Shown: piece by piece, positions 47,302-56,212 of the stretch
How the letters are laid out: every line of letters begins with the position of its first letter
Position numbering within the stretch: position 1 is the first letter of the stretch
Assembly: GCF_000224065.1 (NCBI RefSeq)
Contig: NZ_AFWT01000006.1
Coordinates: forward strand, 62,001 to 126,000
Direction: 5' to 3'
Length of the DNA: 64,000 nt
Source of the DNA: Thiorhodococcus drewsii AZ1
GTDB taxonomy: Bacteria; Pseudomonadota; Gammaproteobacteria; Chromatiales; Chromatiaceae
Position numbers and translations under genes: made by a program
The notes under the pieces: generated by a model
Told to the model about the DNA's origin: nothing
What the model saw: the letters and a program-made list of their open reading frames with translations, nothing else
Database searches by the model: none

Positions 47302-48339
47302 TTAGAAGAAGCAGTCCTCCTCGAATAGCTCCGAGGATTCGGTGGGCTCATCCGCGCGCGTTGCGCCCGCGTGTGCATCGGCTGATTGGCGTGATTTGGC
47401 CAAAGGTCGCGCCTCCGGTGTCGGCACCGTGATCAACGACGGACTCTCGGAACCGACCTCCGCCAGCTCGACGTCTGCCGGCTCAGTCGGAAGGTCTTCC
47501 GCCTCGCCCGCGAGGATCCCGGCCCCATGCCGCGCCAGGCGATCTTCATCGCGCAGCAGCAGCCAGAGCCCAAAACCCTCACGGAACAAGGCCCCGGTGA
47601 TGGGACCCGAGCGCGGCACCCGGCGCAGATACCCCTCCAGGGGCTCAAGCATCGGCGGGATGCGCGGGTCCACGAAGGACAGCACCGCGAGCTTGTCGCG
47701 CACCCGGCGAAAGGTGCCCAGCGCGCGCTGGCTCATCTGCGTCTGGCCGACCAGGCTCTTCTCCAGATCCCGCGCGATCTGCGCGATCTCGTGGAAGATT
47801 GATCCGCCAAGCTCGGCGGCGTCCTCGGCCAGGGTGCCTGGATGCGCCTCTGCCGGGCGGATGACCAACGGGCGGTAGCGAAAGGCAAAGCGGGTGGCGA
47901 CCCGGGTTGCGGGTTCCACCGCCTCACGCAGTTGGCGCTCCCAGTGCGGGTGGCGAGCGATCCAGTCGGCGATCTCGTGGTCGTAACCCGCGAGGAAGGT
48001 CTGGACCTCCTGCTCGAAGGTCGTCTTGAGTCGATCCAGTTCGACACTCACGCCCGCGACCTGATCGTTGGGGACCAGAAAGCCCCCGAGGAAGCGGGTG
48101 CCGACCTTGAGGCAGGCCCGCTCGGCCTGCCCCTTGAGGGTCTGGAACACGCGCAGCGCCTCGGGATTACAGATGCGCTTGGAGCCCCAGTGGACCAGTT
48201 CCTCGGAGGGGATGTCCTGATCGGCGAGCCCGAGGTCCTCGGGCCGGAGCGTCTTGCGCCCGCCCCAGATCGGGATCGAGAGCGAGATGAACGTCATGGC
48301 CTCGGTGAGGGTGATGACGGGGTTGGTGTCGGTCGTCAT
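47302..48339 (-). CDS. DUF3150-family ICE protein
   Basis: This 345-residue helical protein resembles DUF3150 proteins: FISLSIPIWGGRKTLRPEDL, GSKRICNPEALRVFQTLKGQ and ERACLKVGTRFLGGFLVP. It sits between the CobS-like ATPase and the CobT-like VWA protein, the usual order for this trio in conjugative elements. Function is unknown, but a shared complex is likely. GGAG precedes the ATG at 48339 by 7 nt. Confidence 0.8.
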   Translation of the reverse strand: MTTDTNPVITLTEAMTFISLSIPIWGGRKTLRPEDLGLADQDIPSEELVHWGSKRICNPEALRVFQTLKGQAERACLKVGTRFLGGFLVPNDQVAGVSVELDRLKTTFEQEVQTFLAGYDHEIADWIARHPHWERQLREAVEPATRVATRFAFRYRPLVIRPAEAHPGTLAEDAAELGGSIFHEIAQIARDLEKSLVGQTQMSQRALGTFRRVRDKLAVLSFVDPRIPPMLEPLEGYLRRVPRSGPITGALFREGFGLWLLLRDEDRLARHGAGILAGEAEDLPTEPADVELAEVGSESPSLITVPTPEARPLAKSRQSADAHAGATRADEPTESSELFEEDCFF

Positions 48340-48458
48340 GTGGCGTCTCCGGACCACAAGAACGCCCGCACCACCCGGCTGGGCAGTGACAGGCGCCCAG
48401 CGGTCTGTGTTGATTTAAGGAAATGAAGAGGCGGATCAGCGCCTGCGGAAGGTCCCGC

Positions 48459-49412
48459 TCATGCCGGAGTGCCTCCGCTCCACAGATCCCCCATCACATC
48501 GGCGGCGATGCGATGGATGGCCTCGCGTTGCTCGAGATCGGCCCGGGCGGTGAGCGCCTGCTCCAGCGCGAACCGAATCGGCTGGGGCGCACCTCGGAAG
48601 GTCAGCGCCAACCGCGCCCAACGCACCAGGGTGCGGGTCGAGAGCGTCACCGTCAGTTCCGCTCCCGCGTCGGCCTCGCCCATGAACAAACGACGGACCT
48701 CGTTGGCCACGGCGATCAGCTTCTCGCCGATCTCGGCGGGCAGACTCGGCACTGCGCGCTCCAAGACACCCAGCTCGACCTCGGGCTCCAGGTAGCCGAC
48801 TTGCAGCACCCGGAAGCGATCGAGGAAGGCCAGGTTCTGGCGCAACACCCCTTGGTAAAGTCCGGTGGTGTCGCCCGCCCCGGCCGAGTTGCCGGTGGCG
48901 AAGACCCGAAACTTGGGGTGCGGCCGGATAACCTCACCGCCGTTCTGATGGATGACCAGAGGATGGCCCTCGATCACGTCGTTGAGCCCCGCGAGTTCGG
49001 CCGGGTCCATGAGGTCGATCTCGTTCAAGAGCAGCAGATGGCCCTCGCGCAGCGCCACGGCCAGGGGGCCGTGGACGAAGCGGGTCGAGCCCTCGCAGAG
49101 CACGAACTGTCCGACCAGGTCGGCCAGCTCCATGCGTCCATGACAGGTCACGGATTGCACCGGCCAGTTGAGCCGGTTGGCGACCTGACAGACGAGCGAT
49201 GTCTTGCCGCTGCCGGTGGGACCGGTGAGCAGAAAGGCATCGCCCGCAGGATCGCGCAGGAAGGCGATGATCCCGGCTAGCCCCTGACGAAACACATAGG
49301 GCGTCGTCGGGGGGATGAGCGGATGGCTGGCATCCGCGAAGCCTTCGATGCTGAGCCCCTTGGGGGCCTTGACGCCGAAGGCCTGTGCGACATTGAACAG
49401 CTGGCTGGTCAT
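48459..49412 (-). CDS. CobS-like AAA+ ATPase (MoxR type)
   Basis: This 317-residue AAA+ ATPase has Walker A GPTGSGKT (64-71), Walker B HLLLLNEIDLMD and a sensor-1 FATGNSAG. It resembles the CobS/MoxR group, which works with VWA proteins such as the CobT-like protein two genes downstream. GGAG lies 7 nt before the ATG. A conserved 50-bp element is found about 110 bp upstream. Confidence 0.88.
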   Translation of the reverse strand: MTSQLFNVAQAFGVKAPKGLSIEGFADASHPLIPPTTPYVFRQGLAGIIAFLRDPAGDAFLLTGPTGSGKTSLVCQVANRLNWPVQSVTCHGRMELADLVGQFVLCEGSTRFVHGPLAVALREGHLLLLNEIDLMDPAELAGLNDVIEGHPLVIHQNGGEVIRPHPKFRVFATGNSAGAGDTTGLYQGVLRQNLAFLDRFRVLQVGYLEPEVELGVLERAVPSLPAEIGEKLIAVANEVRRLFMGEADAGAELTVTLSTRTLVRWARLALTFRGAPQPIRFALEQALTARADLEQREAIHRIAADVMGDLWSGGTPA

Positions 49413-49492
49413 GCGTCGTCTCCGGATGAGGGAGAGACGCCGCCCCCTGAGGGATGGATCTCCCCTCGGGGTGGTGGTGAGCCGGAACGGGT

Positions 49493-49542
49493 CCGGGCGG
49501 TGATGCGCGCGCTTTTATGGATCGCCCGCGCAGGCGATGGGG
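49493..49542 (-). promoter_or_regulatory. Conserved upstream element, copy before the cobS-like gene
   Basis: Read on the minus strand, this copy has the order CCCATCGC, GCG, GCGATCCATAA, CGCGCATCACCG, CCGG. It is nearly the same as the element at 52424-52472 upstream of ssb. It includes an inverted repeat ATCGCC/GGCGAT. Both copies lie about 110-118 bp before a start codon, as expected for an activator site or upstream promoter region. Confidence 0.65.
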
Positions 49543-49671
49543 TGGTGGCTCTGTAGGAGTCACCACGGAAAGTCTCTCCCGTGACGACCCGGTGGAACGT
49601 CAGGGGACAGACTTTCTGGACAGCGACGAGCCGGAGACCCGCTGGGGATCCCCGACTCGGTAGGTCGGTCA

Positions 49672-50784
49672 TCAGAAATAGCCGAAGATGATGTCGCCCT
49701 CGTCGCTGCTGCCCTCGGTCGCATCAACCGCGTCAACCGCTGGCTCGGGTTCCTTACGCCGCCGGCGCTTGGCTCGCGACGAAGGATTGCCTTCCCCAAC
49801 TGCGACCGTCTGTTCCGCGTCGGCGCCCTCCTCCGCTGCGGCCGGATCGTCCTTGAGAGTCACCTTGACCCGCATCGTGCTCGGACGTCGATGCACCTCC
49901 AGGACCTGGGCATCCAGGTCGGGAGCGATCTCGGTCAGGAGGGCGGCATAGTCGACGCTCCCGCGTTGACGGTAGCGCAGCACCTGCACCCCATTCTGAT
50001 CGGCCAGGAGGTAGTCGCCCATCAGGTCGACGAGGCCCGACTGAGCCTCCCTCAGTCGGCTCTTGACCGCCTGGAGAGCCTGTTCCAGCCGGCTCGCCTC
50101 GGCTTCAGCACGGCGATAGGCTTGGGCATGGCGTTGCCAGGCAGCTTGCTGCTCACCTTGGGGGACATAGTAATCGCGCGCGGGATCGGGCGTGGGTGCC
50201 TGTCCGCTTGCCATCATCTCGGCGAAGCGCAGACAGACCGGCACCAGCTTCTGCTCGATGAAGTCCGTATCGCGGAGGATCTCGAATTCGAGCGGGTTGA
50301 CCTTCGACTTGACCGGATCGAACACCAGCCAGCCGCGCTCGGCCTCGGCCACAAAGCACTGGAACTGCACCTGGACCCAGTAGAGCCCATAGGCCAGGCT
50401 CTCCGTGCCCTGTTGAGCGATCGCGTCCCAGGTCTTCTGGCCCGGAACCTTGAGTTCGACCGGTTCGCCGGTCTCGGTGACCCCGTCGAAGGAGCAGCGC
50501 AGGAGCGGATGGGTCTCCGACTCGGCGCAGACTGGCAGCAGCCAGGTCTGATGGCGTTCCTCGAAGCCGCGTCGGGCGTTGTCCTCGCACTGGATGCCGC
50601 GCTGGACGAAGGGGTTCTGCGACAGATCTGCAGGCGCACAGAGCCCAGTCTTCTCGGCCCACAGACGCCACGGGGTTTGGTAGGGCGAACGCCCCAGGAT
50701 GACGACCGCCTCGGAGGCGGTCACACCCTGGGCGCGCCAGGCGAGCCACTCAGGGCTGCGTTGTGAGAGGTCGACGATGCGCAT
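49672..50784 (-). CDS. exo: YqaJ-type recombination exonuclease
   Basis: This 370-residue protein matches the YqaJ/lambda Exo nuclease family: RSPEWLAWRAQGVTASEAVV, FVQRGIQCEDNARRGFEE, CSFDGVTETGEPVELKVPG (with the catalytic D and E-x-K) and LYWVQVQFQCFVAEAERGW. It digests dsDNA ends to provide ssDNA for annealing by Bet. The C-terminal third is acidic and basic low complexity. GGAG precedes the ATG. It is part of the ssb-bet-exo group known from SXT/R391 and IncC elements. Confidence 0.9.
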   Translation of the reverse strand: MRIVDLSQRSPEWLAWRAQGVTASEAVVILGRSPYQTPWRLWAEKTGLCAPADLSQNPFVQRGIQCEDNARRGFEERHQTWLLPVCAESETHPLLRCSFDGVTETGEPVELKVPGQKTWDAIAQQGTESLAYGLYWVQVQFQCFVAEAERGWLVFDPVKSKVNPLEFEILRDTDFIEQKLVPVCLRFAEMMASGQAPTPDPARDYYVPQGEQQAAWQRHAQAYRRAEAEASRLEQALQAVKSRLREAQSGLVDLMGDYLLADQNGVQVLRYRQRGSVDYAALLTEIAPDLDAQVLEVHRRPSTMRVKVTLKDDPAAAEEGADAEQTVAVGEGNPSSRAKRRRRKEPEPAVDAVDATEGSSDEGDIIFGYF

Positions 50785-50871
50785 TGGAGTCTCCGGTGGG
50801 CGGACACCCCTCCCCCTCGGGAACGGTGTCCCGTGGGGGGAAGTCGACCGGACATGCCGGTCGGATGGTGG

Positions 50872-51789
50872 TCAGGCGGCCTCGGCCGGGGCCAGGGTCT
50901 CCTGCTGGGCACGGTCGAGCTCAGCGAGGGCGTAGGCGAGGACCTCGCCCTGGAAGCGCCCCTTGAAGTAATCCTGGGCCGAGGCCCAGGCGCGACTCCT
51001 GGCGGCCCGCTGGATCAACCCTTCGATCTGAGTCTGGGTCGCCTCATCGAGCGTCGGGATCGCTGCAGCGGACTCCCGATCCGAAGTGGCCGTCCCCGTG
51101 GGTGACGCGGTCTCTGCCATGACGACCAGGTCGCCATCGATCGGCTTGCCGGCCATCTCCTCAGCGGTGTAGCCCGCTTCCTCGGGGAAGGCGGCGCGCA
51201 GGCTGGCCGCCTTGGCGCATTTCAAGAGCTGACCGCGAGGGCGCTTGACCCACATGGCCGAGGGTACCTCGCCGCCGCCCATGCGGGCATAGCTCTCTTC
51301 CCAGAACACCGTCTCGGTAAAGGGACAGCGCGTACCGCCCACCAGGCGGTAGACGGTGACCTCGCACCAGGCGGGAAAGCTGACCTGAACCTGCAGCTCC
51401 TGCCAGCCCTCGTCGCTCTTGGCGCGTCCGGCAAAGGTGCGCTCGACCTCGGGGCCGAAGCGCGCCGGATCCATGCCGGCCCATTGGCCGGTGCGCGACG
51501 CCGTGGTCTGGACCTCGGCGATGCCGGGCCAGACGGTCTCGACCTCGCGGGCGAGGGTGCGATTCCACATGGGGACCACATGGACCGGGCGTTTCATCAC
51601 GTCCAGGCCGCGCGCCTGGCAGTAGCGCACCGCCAGCAGCACGCCCTCGACCGTCTTGGCCGAGGGGAAGATGGACTCGACCAGGACCTGCCAGGTGGCG
51701 GGATCGAGGCCAAGCTCGGCGAGGCTCTGGGCGGGGATCGCCAGCCGGCAGGCGGGCACGGTGGTCTGGGATGGATTGGACTTGCTCAT
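50872..51789 (-). CDS. bet: Bet/RecT-type single-strand annealing protein
   Basis: This 305-residue protein resembles phage Bet: LVESIFPSAKTVEGVLLAVR, YCQARGLDVMKRPVHVVPMW, PFTETVFWEESYAR and QLLKCAKAASLRAAFPEE. It anneals complementary single strands with the neighbouring exonuclease and SSB. GGAGG lies 4 nt before the ATG. Codon use and spacing match the surrounding ICE genes. Confidence 0.92.
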   Translation of the reverse strand: MSKSNPSQTTVPACRLAIPAQSLAELGLDPATWQVLVESIFPSAKTVEGVLLAVRYCQARGLDVMKRPVHVVPMWNRTLAREVETVWPGIAEVQTTASRTGQWAGMDPARFGPEVERTFAGRAKSDEGWQELQVQVSFPAWCEVTVYRLVGGTRCPFTETVFWEESYARMGGGEVPSAMWVKRPRGQLLKCAKAASLRAAFPEEAGYTAEEMAGKPIDGDLVVMAETASPTGTATSDRESAAAIPTLDEATQTQIEGLIQRAARSRAWASAQDYFKGRFQGEVLAYALAELDRAQQETLAPAEAA

Positions 51790-51869
51790 GGTGCCTCCGA
51801 ATCAAAGGGGGTACCAGGCCCCTGGGGGCAAGGATGCCCCGTGGGGTGAAGGATCGATGGGATCGACCC

Positions 51870-52334
51870 TCAGAACGCAATGGCGTCGCCGATATCGGGT
51901 GCGGGTGTCTGCCCGGCACGACCGCGCGGTGGCGTCTGTCGACGACGGCTGGCAGGTGACGAACGCGTCGGCTGAGCCGTGGATTCGGCCCGACCGTCGA
52001 GCATCAGCAGCGTGCCGCCGGCATCGATGACGACCTCGGTGGTGCTGCGCTCGCTGCCGTCCTGCGCCTGGTATTGACGCGTGCGCAGCTTGCCTTCGAC
52101 ATAGACCCTGGAGCCGCTGTGCAGGTACTGTCCGGCGATCTCGGCCAGACGGCCGAAGATGACAATACGATGCCATTCGGTGCGCTCGCGGGTCTCGCCG
52201 GAGGGCTTGTCGGTCCAGGTCTCGCTGGTGGCCAGCGAGAGGTTGGCAACGGAATCGCCGCTCGGCAGAACTCGAACCTCAGGGTCCGTACCCAGGTTGC
52301 CGATCAGCAGGACCTTGTTGATACCTCGGGACAT
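51870..52334 (-). CDS. ssb: Single-stranded DNA-binding protein
   Basis: This 154-residue SSB has an OB-fold start [20 protein letters not shown], the [19 protein letters not shown] segment and [17 protein letters not shown] disordered linker and a short acidic-type tip (DIGDAIAF) follow, the usual partner-binding tail. An AGGAG site 8 nt before the ATG at 52334 excludes the much longer upstream reading. It is the first gene of the leftward replication/recombination operon. Confidence 0.95.
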   Translation of the reverse strand: MSRGINKVLLIGNLGTDPEVRVLPSGDSVANLSLATSETWTDKPSGETRERTEWHRIVIFGRLAEIAGQYLHSGSRVYVEGKLRTRQYQAQDGSERSTTEVVIDAGGTLLMLDGRAESTAQPTRSSPASRRRQTPPRGRAGQTPAPDIGDAIAF

Positions 52335-52423
52335 GGCGTCTGCTCCTGTTCGATGGAACGGAGAAACGACCGGCCCCGGACGGGGAACGGACCGCTCCCC
52401 GGTAGAGGATGACCGGGACAAGG

Positions 52424-52472
52424 CCGGTCGGTGATGCGCGGAGTCTTGTGGATCGCTTCCGCCAGCGATGGG
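52424..52472 (-). promoter_or_regulatory. Conserved upstream element, copy before ssb
   Basis: This is the second copy of the element at 49493-49542. On the minus strand it has CCCATCGC, GCG, GCGATCCACAA, CGCGCATCACCG, CCGG in the same spacing, with the inverted repeat ATCGCT/AGCGAT. It lies about 118 bp upstream of the ssb start. Confidence 0.65.
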
Positions 52473-52624
52473 ACGACCAGCCGTGAGGTTGGTCATGTCA
52501 GAATGCGTGTGACCGTCTGGCCAGTGGGTCTCGCGATGGGCGAGCGTCAACGGACAGACCGCGCCTGGAGTGACTCTGGCACAGGCAGGACGCCCAGGCG
52601 AGCGATCAACCGTCCTTCCGAGCA

Positions 52625-52920
52625 GTGACCGTTCTGGGTTTGGAGGGGCGCACAGCGCCCGTCTGCGGCAATGGCGAGCACTACAACCTGCATCTCAAGA
52701 GCCGGGACTGCACCCTGCCCTGGCAAGCCTATCGCGCGACCTTCGTCGTTGGTCCGGACTGGCAGGAGATCCGGATACCCTTCGAGCACTTCACCCCCAA
52801 TCGACTGAGCGCGCCGCTCGATACGGACCAGCTGACGCAGCTCGGCCTGGTCGCCATCGGACGGGCCTTTCGTGCACAGGTCTGCGTCGCGGAAGTGGGC
52901 TGGTATCGGGACCTGGACGC
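52625..52920 (+). pseudogene. Truncated CIA30-family gene fragment
   Basis: A plus-strand frame encodes a segment resembling the C-terminal half of CIA30-family proteins: [20 protein letters not shown], then FVVGPDWQEIRIPFEHFTP and LGLVAIGRAFRAQVCVAEVG. The N-terminal half of a normal protein of about 170-200 residues is missing, and the frame continues past the homologous part to 53008. It lies at the outer edge of the ICE replication operon and may mark an old boundary. The family assignment is from memory of motifs. Confidence 0.5.
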
Positions 52921-53008
52921 AGGCTCAGCCCTCTCGCCTTCCGGCTGCAGTCCCAGCGCTGACTTGAAGGAGCGGAGCACGGCCTCGAGGTCAGTGAGCA
53001 TCATGTAG

Positions 53009-53500
53009 GTCCCCACAGCTGCTCGCCGTCCCAGGTCATTCCATTGATGCATAGGCAGTAGGCCCCGGGGTGGGTGTCAATGGTCCCCTCAATCGGTCGA
53101 CGCTCCCAACGGATAGCTTTCGCCTTCTCTCCACTGGCATCGGGGTCGATCCCAATGTGATAGTGCTGGCCCGCGCCCTGGATCTTTATCCTTCAGCCGC
53201 CCTATGCGCTCCCAGGAGTGTGTCGATCTTTTTGGTCGTGCGGGGGCGACTCAGTCCGTCAGCCAGCGCTTGCAGCCCAGCCTCGAAGCGTTCGCCAAAG
53301 TGTGCGCTGATGCCTTCTTCCTTGCGCGCGCAATTGCCGTTTTAGCAGTAAGGCGCACCAAACCCCTACCGCCCATGCCCCTGGGGCGGGTCAGGCATCG
53401 CCAGCCGCTGCTACCGAAAATTTGGTAGCTGAGGCGGTTAATTCACCAGCGACTAGGTGATCCAGGTAAGTGGCCTGGCCTACTAAACAGGGAGCAGACG
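53009..53500. other. Gene-free stretch before the GGDEF gene
   Basis: About 490 bp with no recognisable gene or repeat; short open frames lack motifs. A promoter for the following gene is presumably near its right end. Confidence 0.4.
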
Positions 53501-54403
53501 ATGAATGATGAACTGAGACACTTTTTCAGCACCTACTGGTGTCGCATGTGGGCGTTCGATGCCGAGCCCACCCCATCCAAACCGGTGCATCAGTCCGCAG
53601 CCCTGGCTGTCGATCCGCTGACGCGCGCGAACAGCGGTCAGAAGGCGATCCTGGCAGGCTTCGCTCTGGTGATGCTGCTGATGCTGGTCGATATGGCGGA
53701 CGCGCACAACCTATTGCCTTGGTTCGAGGTGTCGGTCGACTGCGGATCGCTCGCCATCTTGTTGGCCGTCGCCATCTCGGTGTATCAGTATACCCAGATA
53801 AAAAGCTTGCATCAGCAGGTTCGCACACTATACCCACTCTCTTTCGTCGACGCCTTGACCGGATTAAAAAACCGAGGCTATCTTGACGATGCCCTTTCGC
53901 GTCTCGTCGCGAGCGCGGCCCGGCAGGGCGAACAGCTTTCTGTTATCTTTTTCGATCTCGATAAGTTCAAGCTAATCAATGATACGTATGGCCATGCTGC
54001 CGGAGATGCAGTGCTTTTACACGTGGTACACCTTGTCATGAAGTCCTTCCGACAGAGCGATCTGGTCTGCCGCTACGGTGGCGACGAGTTCGTTGTGGTG
54101 TTGCCCCAGACCGGACATAATGAGTGTTTTGATTGCGCTGAGAAGCTCCGCGAAAAGATCGCGAGTACTCCGTCCGCATACGGGAAAATCACGCTGTCTA
54201 TTGGCACCACCACCTGGAGCCCCACCAATGCGATCATCAAGCCCGCAGCGCTGCTTCAGAGTGCCGATATGGCGCTCTACAAAGCCAAAGCGGAGGGAAG
54301 GAACCGCACCGAGTCGATTCCGGCTCCGGCCCGGCCCAGGCTCAGGCCCCGGCTCCGGCTCCGGCCCAGGCTCCGGCTCAGGAGGAGATTCGGTAGGGTT
54401 TGA
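53501..54403 (+). CDS. Membrane-bound diguanylate cyclase
   Basis: This 300-residue protein has two membrane helices (AILAGFALVMLLMLVDMA and SLAILLAVAISVYQYT) and a cytoplasmic GGDEF domain. The latter has DALTGLKNRGYLDDAL, FFDLDKFKLINDTYGHAAGD and the active-site YGGDEF, so c-di-GMP synthesis is likely. GGGAG precedes the ATG. The last ~25 residues are a Pro/Arg/Leu repeat from 6-bp tandem repeats. In a neighbouring frame the same DNA reads as an Ala/Pro/Gln tail ending QEEIR and a stop, so a small indel in the repeat has probably shifted the C-terminus. Confidence 0.9.
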   Translation: MNDELRHFFSTYWCRMWAFDAEPTPSKPVHQSAALAVDPLTRANSGQKAILAGFALVMLLMLVDMADAHNLLPWFEVSVDCGSLAILLAVAISVYQYTQIKSLHQQVRTLYPLSFVDALTGLKNRGYLDDALSRLVASAARQGEQLSVIFFDLDKFKLINDTYGHAAGDAVLLHVVHLVMKSFRQSDLVCRYGGDEFVVVLPQTGHNECFDCAEKLREKIASTPSAYGKITLSIGTTTWSPTNAIIKPAALLQSADMALYKAKAEGRNRTESIPAPARPRLRPRLRLRPRLRLRRRFGRV

Positions 54404-54508
54404 GTCGGTGGCGCTGTCGGCCGGTCTTCGTACGACAGCGCAGGATCCGAGCTCAGTCCTCCGGCAAGCTCCTTAGGCTTGCGGGCACCGACAATGATTG
54501 CCAGCTAA

Positions 54509-55815
54509 GGAACCGTCCACTAACTATTTCCCGGTTTGTTGGGCCTGATGGTGTAGTTCAGGTCGGGGCAGAGACGGCGCCGACGGATGTTCAGCGCCGC
54601 CATCTCCTGAGGCGTCACTTGGATGCCCTTTTGGTAGTCCGCCGTGTCGAGAACGGCTTCGACGGCCAAGCCCGTGGTCGTGGTCGTTCCCCGGATGAAA
54701 CCCAGCATGATCGGCAGGGTACGCAGCGGATGCCCGGCCCAGTTGCGACTGATCTGGCTGAACAAGCGATGTTCGATCGGGTTCCATTTGGAAGCCCCAC
54801 TGGGGTAATGACAGACGGTGATGGCCAGGTCGGTGTCATTGGCCAACTGCTGTAAGGCGCGCTTCCACAGGCGCGGGCGATAGCCATTAAAGCCACCGGC
54901 ATCGGCTTCGATCAGCAGATGGTGGGCGTGGGGGTAACGGCGCTGCCCGACCTGCACCCACCAGCGGCGGATGGCGCTCACGGCCAGTTCGGCGGTGACG
55001 GCGTGGGTGCCGACACTGACCAGGGCGTGGTTGGCCGCTTGGTCGTAGACGCCGTAGGGGGTGGCCCGGCATTGGGCCTCGCTCGGGAAGTCGTACGTGT
55101 TGACCACGTCAGCTGTGCGGCAGTAGCGCCTTCCCGCGTTCTTGAAGTCCCCGATGAGTTCGGACTTCTTGGCATCCACACTGATGACCGGTTGCCCGTG
55201 GCGCACGAACCGCCGCTTCAGGCGCTGGATGAAGCGATACTGCCGATCCCGCTGCGGATGGACCTTGCCAATCAGGCGTTTGATGTTGGTTTTCAGGGAA
55301 TAGTCGTGCGCTTCGAGCAACCGCCCGACGGTCATGGCGCACCCGCGACCCAACCGTTTGGCGAGAGTGCGCAGACTGCTGCGGGTGTATTTGGCGCGTC
55401 CCTCTGGATCCCCTCCCGTCTCCGCTTCCACCAGGGCGAGGAGGTCGGACTCCAGCCTCAGATCGCTTTTTTCAAGGGGCGACGCCCGCCGCCGACGCGG
55501 CGCACCCGCCCGCGCGGGCAATCCGCCAGCCCCTGCTGCAAGTCCAGACGACCCTGCCGGATAGTCTTCGGATCCAAACCGGTGACGGTGGCCACCCATT
55601 TGGTGCCGCCATAACCGACGACCTCGGACAACAACCCGGCCACCAACCGCCGGTGTTTCTCGTCGAGATGCTCGCAGAGCAACTTGACGTGCCCTTCCAC
55701 CCCTTCCGCGACCACCACCTCAACCGCTGCCATCCAGATCTCCTCCGCCCGCTTGTCACTGGCTCCGAAGCATACGGGCTACGCAAAAATCGGGGAACTA
55801 TTGATGGACAGTTCC
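54509..55815 (-). mobile_element. ISAzo13-like insertion sequence, 1307 bp
   Basis: The element is bounded by imperfect terminal inverted repeats of about 30 bp. The left end starts GGAACCGTCCACTAA; the right end, reverse-complemented, starts GGAACTGTCCATCAA. About 20 of 30 positions match. A TAA trinucleotide flanks both ends (54506-54508 and 55816-55818) and is a likely target duplication. It encodes one transposase in two frames. It lies between the diguanylate cyclase and the RNA-polymerase CRISPR locus. Confidence 0.88.
54520..55733 (-). CDS. ISAzo13-family transposase, read through a -1 frameshift
   Basis: The first frame starts at 55733 after GGAGGAG and contains EVVGYGGTKWVATVTGLDPK. 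It runs into AAAAAAG (55467-55472 on the complement) and would stop at 55458. The second frame continues with SLRTLAKRLGR, PVISVDAKKSELIGDFKNAG, HHLLIEADAGGFNGYRPRLW and PSGASKWNPIEHRLFSQISR, the DDE core of ISAzo13-type transposases. A -1 slip on the A6G run joins them into about 404 residues. A6G is a classic IS slippery site, so programmed frameshifting is more likely than decay, though a mutation cannot be excluded. Confidence 0.85.
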
Positions 55816-55979
55816 TAAGCAGGCCAAGCCATCTTAATCAGGAAAACGGAAAATAGGCTCCTTTCACCAGAAATTCGGTAATGTGGGTGCTCGCCGATAG
55901 GGCGGGCTCCGCCCCGGCGAGCTGGCTGCCGCTTTCAACCGACAGCAACGAAAGCGTTTTTCGTCTGTCGACTGGTGGT

Positions 55980-56081
55980 GGTATTCAATTCCTACGTGCA
56001 GAGACACGCTGAAAACGGAACAAGGCCCTTAAAGTAGAGTACTTGGTATTCAATTCCTACGTGCAGAGACACGCTGAAAAC
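55980..56081. CRISPR. Two-copy 37-bp repeat, possible minimal CRISPR array
   Basis: A 37-bp sequence beginning GGTATTCAATTCC and ending GACACGCTGAAAAC occurs exactly twice, at 55980-56016 and 56045-56081, separated by 28 bp. The preceding T is also shared. On the complementary strand it reads GTTTTCAGCG to GGAATTGAATACC; the ATTGAAT near the 3' end resembles CRISPR handles. It differs entirely from the large-array repeat. It lies just upstream of the single-subunit RNA polymerase and Cas6-like genes, so it may be their array. A promoter or operator repeat for the polymerase is the alternative. Confidence 0.55.
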
Positions 56082-56212
56082 CTTCCCGAGGTTCTCGCCT
56101 CTCTCCGTCCTTAAATCAAGACCATGGATCCATACCATTCCGCGTGTTAGCCTCGCTTCGGCGCTGCTCTGGAACGGAACACGGCCAATGGTCTTGGAAT
56201 GGGAGGAAGCAG

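Noticed and set aside
52335-52550. Longer ssb reading starting at 52550
   Set aside because: The extra 72 residues lack SSB similarity and would cover the conserved upstream element; AGGAG marks the start at 52334.
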